This document shows, one piece after another, positions 11,417 to 21,871 of a DNA stretch of 64,000 nucleotides. Position 1 is the first letter of the stretch. Every line of letters starts with the position of its first letter. The notes beneath the pieces were generated by a model, which was given only the letters and a program-made list of their open reading frames with translations, had not been told where the DNA came from and did no database searches. Location of the stretch: the NCBI RefSeq assembly GCF_963576675.1, contig NC_088914.1, positions 15,045,001 to 15,109,000 on the forward strand, in the 5' to 3' direction. Origin of the DNA: Euphorbia lathyris. Its lineage: Eukaryota; Streptophyta; Magnoliopsida; Malpighiales; Euphorbiaceae. Made by a program: the position numbers and the translations under genes.

Positions 11417-12379
11417 CTAGGTGTATGCTTCTACTCGCGTTAGGAATTCAAATTCCTGAATAAATAATCCGTACCTACAAAACGGATTAAGAGCCTCTAA
11501 TAAGTTTAATGAAAGCAGGAGGCCGAATTTAAACATATTATGAAAAAGTTTGGTTTGCTCCCTTTTTGATTCTCTTGGCAGGTCGAAGAGAATGAAAACT
11601 TCTGAGCATGAAACAAACCTAAACTTTTCTAATTTTTGAGGAAAAGGTAATTGAGATACACAAGTTTTGATTTGATCTTTTATCTCTACCACATGATTTA
11701 GAATTTCAGATTTTGAACCGGGGTTGCTTACCGCTTCCGGTTCTTCACTTACCTCGAGTGATGCATGTGATAGTGGACTTGGTTCTACCTTTTTGTCATT
11801 CCTCAAGGAGATGGCTTGAACTGATTCCCTTTGTGGGATTTCTATGTTTTCCTTTATGCATGGGAGAGCATATCGGGGTTGCTTTTGCATCTCTTGGTTT
11901 ATTTGAGCCAATTGGTTGCTCAAGTCCTTGCAAACCTCCTCGTTGATTGTAAGTCGGGCTGATATTCCTTTCAAAAGGGACATCACTTCATCTCGTGAGC
12001 TAGAGGGTTGTGGAGGAACTTGGCTTGCTTGTTCGTAAGGGAACATTCCCAATTCGTTTTCCCTGTGCTCATTAACAAACCTATTTGGAGGCCTCAACAT
12101 GTTAGGGTTCCCGTAGGACAGATTTGAGTGTTGAGGTCTCCTCCAATTATTATCATAAAAGCCATAAGAATTGGGGTTAGAATTGTACCTTTGGTGATTA
12201 CCCACAAAACTTACACTTTCATTGGTGTTGAGGCTCAGTTTCGCCATCAAGATATCCATTTTCTTATTTAACTCGGCCATGGAGGGATTGGGAACCTCAT
12301 TCTCCAGGGCATGAATGTATCGTCTTGATGGGATAGTAAACTTTTGAGCTTGCCACTCGACTCTTTCTTGCCAATTCAT
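11417..12379 (-). CDS. Gag-like protein of the non-autonomous element
   Basis: An open frame of 320 residues starting at ATG 12,379, close behind the primer site. The N-terminal third has a possible helical segment (MAELNKKMDILMAKL), followed by an Asn/Pro/Tyr-rich stretch (residues such as NSNPNSYGFYDNNWRRPQ and NMLRPPNRF) like the tail of Athila-type Gag proteins. A Ser/Glu-rich region follows. I see no zinc knuckle, capsid core or protease motif, so this is a shortened Gag rather than a full one. Just after the stop, the minus strand has the GGTTGCCTCCCAAGAAGCGC motif often found in Athila-like elements. Function could be packaging or none; the assignment rests on composition and position. 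Confidence 0.6.
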   Translation of the reverse strand: MNWQERVEWQAQKFTIPSRRYIHALENEVPNPSMAELNKKMDILMAKLSLNTNESVSFVGNHQRYNSNPNSYGFYDNNWRRPQHSNLSYGNPNMLRPPNRFVNEHRENELGMFPYEQASQVPPQPSSSRDEVMSLLKGISARLTINEEVCKDLSNQLAQINQEMQKQPRYALPCIKENIEIPQRESVQAISLRNDKKVEPSPLSHASLEVSEEPEAVSNPGSKSEILNHVVEIKDQIKTCVSQLPFPQKLEKFRFVSCSEVFILFDLPRESKREQTKLFHNMFKFGLLLSLNLLEALNPFCRYGLFIQEFEFLTRVEAYT

Positions 12380-12573
12380 TGATCAGAGAACGCTGAGAAA
12401 AAGTGAAGTTCTAGCACAAAAGTTGATAAGTAACAGTATACAGATATGAACAAGTATAGAAACGTATAAAGAAATCATATATCAACAAGCATAAACGATA
12501 TAAACAAAGATATTCACAATGAATGCCTAAACTAACAAATCAACCTTTGGTTCGATATTGCAGAAGAAATAAA

Positions 12574-12591
12574 TCCCCGGCAACGGCGCCA
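12574..12591 (-). other. Primer binding site, tRNA-Asp type
   Basis: The minus strand reads TGGCGCCGTTGCCGGGGA six bases inside the 5' LTR, the form found in Athila-group elements. Confidence 0.88.
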
Positions 12592-13542
12592 AAAACTTGA
12601 TGCGGCTTCTCGCGAAACCTCACTAAGGGATAAGTGTACCCCGCCGTTATCAAGTAATAAATTTCTGGTTTAAGTCCAGGTTATCGTCCACAGGATTTAT
12701 TTCTGCAAGTATCAAGCTACTAAGTCTCGGATGTTATCTAGGCTTAGGGGGGTTTTGAGTTTGGTTTTGTTAAATTAATCTACTCCTAGGTTGAATTGTG
12801 CTAATCCTAGCTAAATTATCTAATTCTAACTAAGTTATCTAATTCTAGCTAAGTTATTCTAAGCCTAACTAAATTACTCTACCCCTAATTGATCTTTCAT
12901 TAATGAAACTATTCGAAGGAACATGGAATGATCGATAATAATTAAGATAGATTATCAAGTCTATTGAGTAAAACCTAATCCAAGTCACTTGTATTCAAGG
13001 CGATTAACCCTACTTACCCTCTTGAGGCTCCTAGCGCGTGATTCCCTAAGGCCGAAACTAGGTCTAAGGCTCAGTAAATTGGCGCTTAATCAACTAAGAG
13101 GTCGTCAATCTCCTAGGCTCTGACTAGGTCAGATTCAGCTCGCAATATGTGCCTACTAGATTTTGGGGCTTTTGAATGAGTTAAACCAATTGAATAAAGC
13201 GTAAGACAAGAATTAGACAATAAACATAGAACAAAACAAGAGCTAAATTATTATTAAAGGCAAGATGATTGTCACAAGATACAATAAGACAAGTTCGGCA
13301 ACTGTATCAAAGAGTACAAACATAGAAAGATGAAAGAAGATACAAAAATCCCTTTCAGGGAACCTGTTTACTCTGCAGCCGGCGACTTGATCTTAAGGAC
13401 GGACCTTGATAATTCCTCGGTAGAAAGCTTTGAAGGAGCTTCAATGGAGTTTGAGGAAGATGGAGAAGATGGAGAGGAATTACAAGGGGAAAGCTTAAAT
13501 AATTTACAAAAACGAAAGATTCTTAATTTACAATTGGAAATT

Positions 13543-13553
13543 CCTATTTATAG
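13543..13553 (-). promoter_or_regulatory. TATA box of the 5' LTR
   Basis: Minus strand CTATAAATAGG, about 120-320 bases downstream of the GC-rich palindromes, and the likely core promoter of the element. Confidence 0.6.
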
Positions 13554-13669
13554 ACGCGTCTCGGGCCTCGTTTTGACCTAATTTCATAACCTTGTTGGTG
13601 TATGAAGACGTGGGGCCGAACGTGGCTTTATGGGGGCGGAATTGGTCTTTTTGACCAATTCCCGCAGGT

Positions 13670-13870
13670 CTGCTCGCCGAGCAGGAAAGGCTGCTCGCCG
13701 AGCAGAATTGCGACGAGCAGCCCCTGCTCGCCGAGCAGGCGCCTGGTGGCCTGCTCGCCGAGCAGGCTCCTGCTCGCCGAGTAGGCGCCTGGCGCCCTGC
13801 TCGGCGAGCAGGCCACCAGGGGCCTGCTCGACGAGCAGAAATGGCCCGGGGGGCCCTGCTCGCCGAGCGT
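13670..13870. repeat. GC-rich palindromic repeats in the 5' LTR
   Basis: About eight copies of the ctgctcgSCgagcag unit (13,670; 13,691; 13,724; 13,751; 13,770; 13,797; 13,824; 13,856), some with one change. The 3' LTR has fewer, so the array length changed after insertion or during reverse transcription. Confidence 0.93.
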
Positions 13871-14681
13871 TTTCGCCCGAAGCGCGCTCGATCCGTGCCA
13901 GATGACTTCCAAACCCTTTTTCGTCCGAACTTACACCTGCACACGCATAAAAACTCCAGAAAACATTAGTCCAAAAGCCGAATTGATCCGTCAATCGCTT
14001 ATTTTGAGCAAACGCTTCGTTTGGTGCGACTTTTGACGGACCAATTAGCTTCAAAAGATAACGGAATTCTAATATGCGTGTTATTTCGGCCGTATTTGCC
14101 TAAATTGATCACAAAACGAGCCTAAACGACGAAAAGTAAATAGAATGCTTCCAATTTCTAACTAACTCACACAAAAGCATTTAAATGCGAGAATTGCTCG
14201 CTTATTAGCCAAATAAACCTAAAAACCGTCCTAAAACCGTACCCAAAGATAGGGGTTTTTGACCCCTATCAGAAGCCAAGGCCCAAGTCAAACAACTCAG
14301 TACACTCGGCCCGCGTATGTCAAGACGTTGCCGTTTTGAACAAAAATGCAACTCAGCAAACGGAAGGATCTAGAAGACCTTCAGGAACAACTTCACAATG
14401 AAGCTGCTGAGTAGTCTCGACAAAGCGTACAAGACAGCAGCTGGCAAAGGAAAACTTCCAGACAAAGTGTTTCCTCTTTTGGCAAAGTACAGACGACATA
14501 GTATGCTGTCCAGTTGACTTTACCATAAAAGGAGAGACCATCTGCTGAGCTGACCGAGGACAGAAGATACACGATTGTGATTGGCCGAGAGCTCTGTACA
14601 AGTCAGGATGACAACGACACATAGCCGTTTCCCTCCAACGGTTATTTCGAAATTTGAAATGACCGATGACCCAGACGTCTC

Positions 14682-14690
14682 TATAAATAG
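14682..14690 (+). promoter_or_regulatory. TATA box of the SIRE-type solo LTR
   Basis: TATAAATAG with a pyrimidine-rich lead, placed in mid LTR before the U5-like block. Confidence 0.5.
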
Positions 14691-15436
14691 TGCCATCACA
14701 AGCTTCACAACACACAGAACTTGATCAAGCCATTACGCTGACCAAATCTCTACAAGTTCTGCAAGCAAGAAGCAAAGCAAAATTCTTACACTACATTTCT
14801 CATATCTGTGTAAAAGTCTAGAGTGATTGTAAATCGTCTAAAGTGTCTTAGCACATCTTTGTATTAGGACAAAACATTTATCATTTCTAGAGATAGAAAG
14901 GAGAGGCTGAGTACTCGGTTTTAAGTACTCAGCAGAGAGATTAGGATTGAGTAGAAGTATAGAGGAAGGTACTCTTGTCATACTCAATTGCTGATATTGT
15001 AAAAGGTTTGAGGCTCTACCTTTAAAGAGCTCAGTAGAGTATTTGAAATCTCGGAACGTGTTCCGGGGACAGGACATAGGCTTAGAAGAAGCCGAACCTG
15101 GATAAATCTGCTGAGTGAAGTATTTCTTACCTTAACTCCTTATTTATATTGCTTGCTTTAAATAATCAAAACTGACCAAGTAAAGAGGTCAAGTTGAGTT
15201 GTGCGCGTTGAACGTCTGAGCTCAGGAATAGACTCTAAGTGCTATCTCCTGACTCAAGCTAAGAAACTGACCTAGTCACCTGTTGACTAAGCCAGTACCT
15301 TACTGTTCACTCAGCGCCGCTGTTCAAACTTTCTTTAGAAAAAGAAGTCTGCCTAAATTGCGAAAAAAAGTTTAAATAGTTCCTAACCCCCCCCCCCCCC
15401 TTGGAACTATACTTGCAACTAAACAAGGGACCAACA

Positions 15437-15972
15437 TATGGGACTTATGCCCCTACAGTGATGAATTACACACAATGGTAACCCAACCTATAGAGTGGAG
15501 ATCCCAAGAAATAGGTTCAATGGGTAATAACAAGTTGTGATGTAATATGTGTCAGATCATGCAATTTGAAGCACGAATATCCTAAAGCGATGTGAGGTTG
15601 AGATAATAGAAACTCTTAATGAAGTCTATACTCCACTTGGAGTGAAGTACATAGCTACATGATTACTTTTGATAGACTCACCTATATGAATGTGGAAGTG
15701 AGGCCGCTTCCTATGAGTTTAGGGCAAAACTCTAGAGCATTCATTAAACTGGGATAGACATGCATTGCCATAAACGCACAGGCTACTAGAACTACACTCT
15801 GAAAAGGTTATGGCGTGATATAGATCAGAGATAGAGTTCAAGACTACGAGTCATTCTAGTAAAATCTGAACTATGCTCACTACGCAAAGGTTCAAATCGA
15901 AAGATACCTCTGTTTATGTCTGACCTTATGTAACTGCTCAGTAAAACGTTTTCAAAAATTCTAGTGGGGGAT
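15437..15972 (+). other. Copia 3' untranslated region, second part, with polypurine tract
   Basis: Noncoding. It has the conserved ggtaacccaacctatagagtgg and aataggttcaatgggtaat blocks found downstream of this type of copia pol, and ends in the purine tract agtgggggat (15,963-15,972) before the LTR. Confidence 0.75.
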
Positions 15973-16755
15973 TGTTGGGCTTGGCCTAATTTTAATTTAT
16001 GAAAAGAGCCCATACCCTTGAGTTTTAAGTTGTAAAGTATCCCACATTTCTTTCAAAGCACTTGGTGGAGATATTTATTAAGGAGGTCCTCACATGCTTG
16101 GGGTGTGCCCCAAGGGGTACCCACTTTTGTGAAAGGGTGAGGACCTACTCCTTGGTTGACCACCACACGCGCGCGCGCCGCCACCGTCCGTCCGACCGAA
16201 CCAAACCGAATCGGGTTGGGTTGGTGTGGTATAGTGTGGTGTAAATCCTATAATTTTTATTGAAAAAACTAATACTATTTTTTATTATTATTTTTATTAA
16301 TTTCAGATTTAATTTTTATTTAATTAAATACTCTGAATTACTCTTTTCTGAACGTTTTTTAACATCTCTTTTTCTGAACGTGTCTCTCACACAAACCCAG
16401 TCTTCTCCACCTTCCTGATTTTCCTCCCACCTTCTTCTCCTGTAAATCAGAGCTCAATAGCTCTATTTTTCTGTATAAATAGGTGGTGTGAGACTGCCAT
16501 TAGATAGACAATTAATTTTAATTCTGTATTTCGAAACTGAGCAAATTGAGAGTGTAGACAGAAACGATTTTGTACGGTTGCAATACAAAATCGTATTACA
16601 GAGGGCTGTTTTATCCTAGAGGCGACCGGAGTTCATACTGCTTGCAATTTTCCGGCAGTTCCACGAACGTCTTAAAGAAAGCGACATTGTCTGTGACTCT
16701 GCCCATTTATTCCTTGTTCGGTATCCTGCTGTTTTTTATATTTCAAGTTCCAACA
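15973..16755 (+). repeat. 3' LTR of the copia element
   Basis: 783 bp, starts tgttgg and ends ccaaca, directly after the purine tract. It carries a TATA box (tataaatag, 16,474-16,482). The next five bases (gtatt) would be the target duplication; the 5' partner is not in the window. Confidence 0.88.
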
Positions 16756-16847
16756 GTATTGTTACCTTACAAGCGAATATTATGTATGGAGATTACATTT
16801 GCAATCTTTTTTTGCTCGGGTATTTATACTTTATGTTTTGAGGGACG

Positions 16848-17577
16848 GGTAAATTACACCAATAGTACCTGAACTTTACCTATTTTACACTTTGGTACCT
16901 AGATTACATTTTGTCCCAGAAATAGACCCGAAGTAACGATGACCGGACAATTTTGTAAATTTTACCGGTAAATGACCGGTCAATGCAAGTTTGTCTGAGT
17001 AAATTACATTAATGGTACCTGAACTTTTCCTAATTCACACTTTAGTACCTGGATTTTTTTGTCCTAAAATATAACTCAAATGAAGGTGACCGGATAATTT
17101 AGTACATCTGATCAGTTAGTGACCAATCAACGAGAGTTTGACCATTTTGAATTAAAAATTAGGACCTACAATACACTCAATTAACATAAAATTATTATAC
17201 TAACCTTTGATATATATGTAGAGCTAAAGAGTAATATTGTATATGTTAATTGAGTGTATGATGAGTCTAAATTTCTAATTTAAAATGGTTAAACTCATGT
17301 TGACTGGTCAAATATACTAAATTATTGATTCATCTTTATTTGAAGTGTATTTTTTGGACAAAATGAAATTTAGGTACCAAAGTGTGAATTAGGGTAAAGT
17401 TTAGGTACCATTAGTGTAATTTACTCATCAAACCCGCATTGACCGGTTATTGACTGGTAAAATGTACTAAGTTGTCCGGTCATCGTTAGTTTAGGTATAT
17501 TTTCGGGACAAAATGTAATCTAGGTACGAAAGTGTGAATTAGGATAAACTTCAGGTACTATTGGCACCAAATTATTT
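16848..17577. mobile_element. Foldback element with two nested inverted repeat pairs
   Basis: The outer arms (about 16,848-16,920 and 17,498-17,572) are inverted copies carrying the ggtacct / aggtacc phrases. A second diverged pair (about 16,993-17,061 and 17,368-17,432) lies inside with almost the same wording. The whole block can fold on itself. No coding capacity. Confidence 0.78.
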
Positions 17578-18284
17578 GTTCAATGATACATTGTAATGTC
17601 ACAATATATTGAATAAATGACGATAAAATTTATGTTATTATACAAAAGTTTTTCATGATGATTTCTATCTTTAAATAGGATGACTGTCACTAATTGATAC
17701 GCTTTAGTGATAAATTAAAAGTTAAAGTGACAATAAATATGATAATTATAATGTAATAAAAAATTTAAAATTTCAGTTTGAATTATAGATTTGTCACCTT
17801 AACTATAAATTTTGATAACAAAATATGAATTTCGTCGGTTTAATATTACATATCATGACAAAAAAAATTAATCTTAAGTGACAAAATGTGCGTTAGTTAC
17901 AACGTCACTAAAATTCTATAATTTCAATCCCATATTAGTATTTGTCACATTAGCTATAATTATAAATGACAAAATTTGAATATCGACATCTAAATGTTTA
18001 CTTTTCATGACAAAATAAAGTTTCAGGTGAGAAAATATATGCAATAATAGTGACAAAATAAGCATCACGGAAACAAAACAGTATAGTGACACATGTTTGT
18101 TTTTGTCATATAAAAGTAAATCATTCATGACAAAAGAAAATTTTGTCATATATACATAATACCACGCTCATGCCGTGACGATCGCTATGACGATAAATTA
18201 ATGTCACCTTTTATGTATTATGACGAAAAATCATGTTTTCATGACAATTATTGTGTGTCATAAAAGTCCAAATTTCTTGTAGTG
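17578..18284. mobile_element. CACTA transposon fragment, right end
   Basis: Ends in ttcttgtagtg (18,274-18,284), which on the minus strand is the canonical CACTACAAGAA terminus. Inward there are many scattered tgacaaaa / tcatgaca motifs in both directions, as in CACTA subterminal regions. No matching left terminus is found before 17,578, so it is truncated. No transposase is visible. Confidence 0.75.
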
Positions 18285-18850
18285 TTTGCCCCTCTTCATC
18301 AATGGAGGTTTAGGGTTTACTGATTCTATAATTGAGGATGAAGAATGGTTTTAAATTTAATATTTTGTTTTTATTTTTTTAATTCTGTTTTAAAGCAAAA
18401 CAACGTCGTTTTATTTAATTAGAACTATGTCGTTTTATTTACAACAAAAATAAAAAAAAATAAAAAGTAAATATTTAAATGTAAAACTAAATAGGTCATA
18501 AAACAAACCATCGGTCTCTCTTACTCTCTTTAATCTCTTTAGTTCTTCTTCCTCAATTTCTCTTTCTTCTTAAGCCTAAATTGAAATCCATAATCCTAAG
18601 TAAGATTAAATCAAAATCGGCAGCCAATCCCTCTGTAATTGGATCGTTGGTCCAACACTCCATCTCCGATCTTTGTCTCTCTGCTTTGGTATTTTTTTGC
18701 TCCTACTTGAATTTTAATTTGATATTTCTGCTACTATTTTACTTGAACTTGTGCTTTGATCTCTGGTTTTCTATAATTATTATTTTTTGGATAAAAATTA
18801 TTTTAGTCGTGTTGTTTGCCCCCATGGGGGAGAAATCCTGGATTCGCCCC
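18285..18850. other. AT-rich noncoding stretch
   Basis: No convincing gene. The right edge (gcccccatgggggagaaatcctggattcgcccctg, in part) reads like the end of a diverged DNA transposon, but no partner end was found. Confidence 0.4.
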
Positions 18851-19100
18851 TGATTGCAATACTAGTGATTCGCCTGTACTTATTGGTAAGTATTGAAACA
18901 ACTCCAAAAGTGGAGTCATACCCTGTCCATCATTAAAAGATTGTGCTAAAGCATAAAAGCTATGCTCACTTACTTTGGGGATCAATGTTTTGATCCATTG
19001 TACAAACTTTATGGCGGAAGACTCTGTTTGCATTGGCCACGTTGGCAAATATCGAATTCGTTGTAATGAATCTTTATAGAATTTTTCATTCGTCTTAGAA
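18851..19100 (-). pseudogene. Unrecognised coding remnant
   Basis: The minus strand has a protein-like stretch of about 80 residues with a natural composition (e.g. KFVQWIKTLIPKVSEHSFYA, then QSFNDGQGMTPLLELFQYL). It has no start of its own and runs into transposon-like sequence at its C-terminal side. It could be a captured exon or part of a copia-like internal region, because LTR 3' sequence follows at 19,260. I cannot name the family. Confidence 0.35.
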
Positions 19101-19259
19101 CCGATTTAACAATTCCTTCACATCGGTTCCTAGCTCTAGAACGAGCTTAGTCAAAGGATAAAATCGAGTAAATATTGTATGTCAAAATAATCCATAATAG
19201 AACTTCAATTGTGCTTGTTTCAATGCCACATATAATGGTCATAACTATAAAAATTACTA

Positions 19260-19497
19260 CTGCACATAAATATCACTTTCATAATGCCTACTAGTCAGCC
19301 AGTAAAGTAAATATACTTTCACAATGTCTACTAGTCAATCATAAGGATATCATGTCTACTAGTCAGCCAGTAAAGTAAATATACTTTCAGAAGGAAAGTT
19401 TCAAGAGTTGTTACCTACCAATTCTATGCAGATATCGACTGTAAAAATTATCACCACATCGAATTCTTTTTGCTTTCAATTTCATTCATGTGGGGAT
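19260..19497 (+). other. 3' untranslated tail of a short copia-like element
   Basis: Contains a direct repeat (ctactagtcagccagtaaag at about 19,287 and 19,352) and ends in a purine tract (tgtgggga) directly before the LTR. The same tail occurs at 48,930-49,085. Confidence 0.65.
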
Positions 19498-20032
19498 TGT
19501 TGGAAATTTTGTTAAATAACAATTTTGGTATGTTATTTTTTGTTAACTTAATGCTTAAATATATAATAGATAAATGGAGTTTAGAATAACTTGAAATACA
19601 TCAACGTATTCTATGTCATGAGATCTTTCTAAATGTATATTATAAGCTCAAAACGGACAAGTGATGAGAAATTGAAGTTCAAAGTGAACCACTTAAAGAT
19701 TTTAAGAGGACAAAAAAAAAATTAAGCTTCCTCATCCCACATAGGAAAGAAATAAGAATTTTCACTAGTTTATAGGTAAAGAGCTTTTACAAGCCTTTAA
19801 CTAATTACTAAAGGAGCGAGTCACTCATGCGCAGGGGATGTGCAAATGAAGCACCATTGGGTTAGAGGCGCACCTGTCCAACATAGACGACACGAATGTC
19901 GTATCGAAATATGTCGCCCCTTGAGTTGGCCTACTTTTGCTTCGACATATTACTTTTGTATCTTCAAAAGACTTTGTTGATTTTTGTTCAGCTAAATACA
20001 AATTAATTTTTTAATTAATTTTAATTCCAACA
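19498..20032 (+). repeat. Copia-like LTR, copy 1
   Basis: 535 bp, tgttgg...ccaaca ends, preceded by a purine tract. Near copies lie at 30,008-30,965 (truncated, interrupted) and 49,086-49,628. All three sit 2-8 kb upstream of a globulin gene, so the LTR was copied with the segment. Confidence 0.85.
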
Positions 20033-20781
20033 GTCACCTATATTCATGAACAATCATGTTTTCGTGAAAAATCATGTTTGTTCGAATTATATACAGAATA
20101 AACTACCAGATTCAGAAACACTGCAAAAGAATTTTGATATTAAAAGAATTTAAGAATGTTTGTGTTAGTATGCGTGTTTATATAGTGTTTAACACTTTAG
20201 GAATGTTGGAGAAACTGTATTTTAAGAATGTTTCTTTAATTTGCTAGTAATTTTGAAATAATTTGCATTTTAGTGTACGTTGAAATTGGAACTTAAAATC
20301 TTCAATTTAAGCGATTTAAGACTTTTAACTACGGAAGTTATCTTAATTGGTTGGTGGGGATAATTTAGTTATTAAAACTGATACAGCCATATATCCAGAG
20401 AATATCATCTATGCCCAAATGAGTAACTAGTTATTAAAAGAAAAAGAAAAAAAAAAAGTCAAGCTGAATTTGGAAAGAATATAAAAATAGATAGTATATA
20501 GTATTGTCATGATGCGTATTTATACGTTGCTATTTCTTACAATTCTTTAAATATTGTATGGTTTACCAATGATCATGAAACTCCTCCCTCTTATTGAAAA
20601 CCCATAATATTTTAGAACTCTCATTAATTGAAACTTTGAAAACACATGTATTATGACATAAATAATTTAATAAAGGGATAAAACCCAAACTTCATGTCAA
20701 CGTTTAAACATCAATTATCTTTAAAATATTTAATGTGTTATTAATACTGTAACAGAAAAAATCTGTTAAACTGTTAATAAC
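20033..20781. other. Upstream region of globulin gene 1
   Basis: Noncoding. The part from about 20,320 (cttaattggttggtgggg) aligns with 36,280 and 52,500 upstream of genes 2 and 3. Confidence 0.6.
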
Positions 20782-21543
20782 TAGGGGTGCACGTGGTCAG
20801 TTAACCATTTTATCGGTTTTTTGAAACACTAACCATACACTTTTCCACTAAATTCGGTTAACCACTAAGCGGTTAACCAATTATTTCAGTCGGTTAACCT
20901 TTTATTTCGGTTTCTAACCATTAGTAAATAAAAATAATAAAAAAAGTTCTATTTTTTTATTGTGAGTAGAACAGTGAGTCAATGGCGAGTTGAAGAGATT
21001 CAGGACGGAGAGGGAGATGTGTGTGCATTATGTACGTGTAGACTATGGATTGGACAATGTATTTTCCCCTTTACAGCAACTCTTTAAGGCATCAAATCAC
21101 TCTGTTTTTTGGACCAGAATTCTTATCCTCTGTGCTTTACCAACTAAGCCCTATCCAGATATATTAATTTCACTAATTATCTACTTTGTGACAAATTTAA
21201 TAGTACGGAGACATTTGGGTCGAAATATTTCATCGTTAAGTCTTAGTCACCGGAAATAAATAGTGTTTCTTATTAACTTTAATCTATTGATCCATGTATT
21301 TATTTTAAGTGGGATAATATATAATTATATGTATAAATATAAATAAATATATTTTTATATATTTAATTGAATTCGGTCGGTTTCGGTTAACCGCCGTTTT
21401 TAGAATATGAAAACCGTAACCGTAACCATTAACCACAATTTTTACAATTAAAAGTCGTACAGTAGTCCATCGGTTTCGATTAACCTTATTTTCAGTTTGG
21501 TTTTTCGATTTTTCAGTTTTGTGAATTTTTGTGTGCACCCCTA
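20782..21543. mobile_element. hAT-type MITE upstream of globulin gene 1
   Basis: 762 bp with inverted ends TAGGGGTGCAC / GTGCACCCCTA and an imperfect 8-bp duplication (ttaataac / ctaacaac). The matching places upstream of genes 2 and 3 are uninterrupted. Inside are several ggttaacc-type repeats. No transposase. Confidence 0.85.
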
Positions 21544-21853
21544 CTAACAACTAAGTCTGTCACATTAATTAGTTACATTTTTTTTTTTTGAGAAAATTAC
21601 ATTTTTTTTATCCAAATGTTTAAAATGTTTATTGTGTTACTAATAATATAGTTATAAATAACCAATAAAAAATGTATGAAAGTATTTCAGTTTATCGATA
21701 AACTTCTTTTTTGAAAGATCGACAAATTTAAATATGATAGTGAAATAACAGTCAAACTATTTTTTTAAAATTTTTGATAAAATATGGTTAAAATTGATAT
21801 TGTTTGAAAACATTAGGAATAATTTTGATATTGATGTACCAAACAAGTTATTG

Positions 21854-21861
21854 TATAAATA
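21854..21861 (+). promoter_or_regulatory. TATA box of globulin gene 1
   Basis: TATAAATA, 11 bases before the first ATG (21,872) and 29 before the second (21,890). Confidence 0.6.
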
Positions 21862-21871
21862 CCAACAATAT

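Larger units (their letters stand above)
7501..14271 (-). mobile_element. Non-autonomous LTR retrotransposon with gag-like ORF (TR-GAG type), complete
   Basis: Two near-identical LTRs (7501-9128, 12,598-14,271) flank a 3.5-kb interior. The target duplication GAAGC is perfect (7496-7500 and 14,272-14,276), and removing the element rejoins the host LTR sequence. On the minus strand the 5' LTR (14,271 to 12,598) is followed by a tRNA-Asp-type primer site. The interior has one gag-like ORF, no protease, RT or integrase, and a purine tract before the 3' LTR. The primer site and gag style resemble Athila-group gypsy elements. LTR differences are few by eye (about 20 substitutions plus one block of about 46 bp), so it inserted recently and needed help from another element. 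Confidence 0.92.
12598..14271 (-). repeat. 5' LTR of the gag-only element
   Basis: Copy of 7501-9128 with TG...CA ends. It carries three additional palindrome-type units compared with the 3' LTR. On the minus strand its U3 part (14,271 to about 13,560) contains the GC-rich repeats and the TATA box follows. Confidence 0.93.
7471..15436 (+). mobile_element. Solo LTR, SIRE/Maximus-like copia type, split by a later insertion
   Basis: The LTR is made of 7471-7500 plus 14,277-15,436 (about 1.19 kb). It ends in ggaccaaca after a 14-C run, and contains a TATA box (14,682) and the ccggggacaggacataggc...gccgaacctgg block seen near the R/U5 part of SIRE-type LTRs. No internal region or partner LTR follows. 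It lies in the 3' untranslated region of the copia remnant. The left edge (gattggaatg) looks like a decayed tgttggaatg, and I could not match a clean target duplication. Confidence 0.7.
6860..16755 (+). mobile_element. Ty1/copia retrotransposon remnant, interrupted by other elements
   Basis: The 5' part is missing from the window, separated by the Tat insertion. What remains: the RNase H end of pol (6860-7342), 3' untranslated sequence (7343-7470 and 15,437-15,972), a polypurine tract ending in agtgggggat, and a 3' LTR (15,973-16,755). A solo LTR plus a second LTR element occupy 7471-15,436. Confidence 0.88.
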
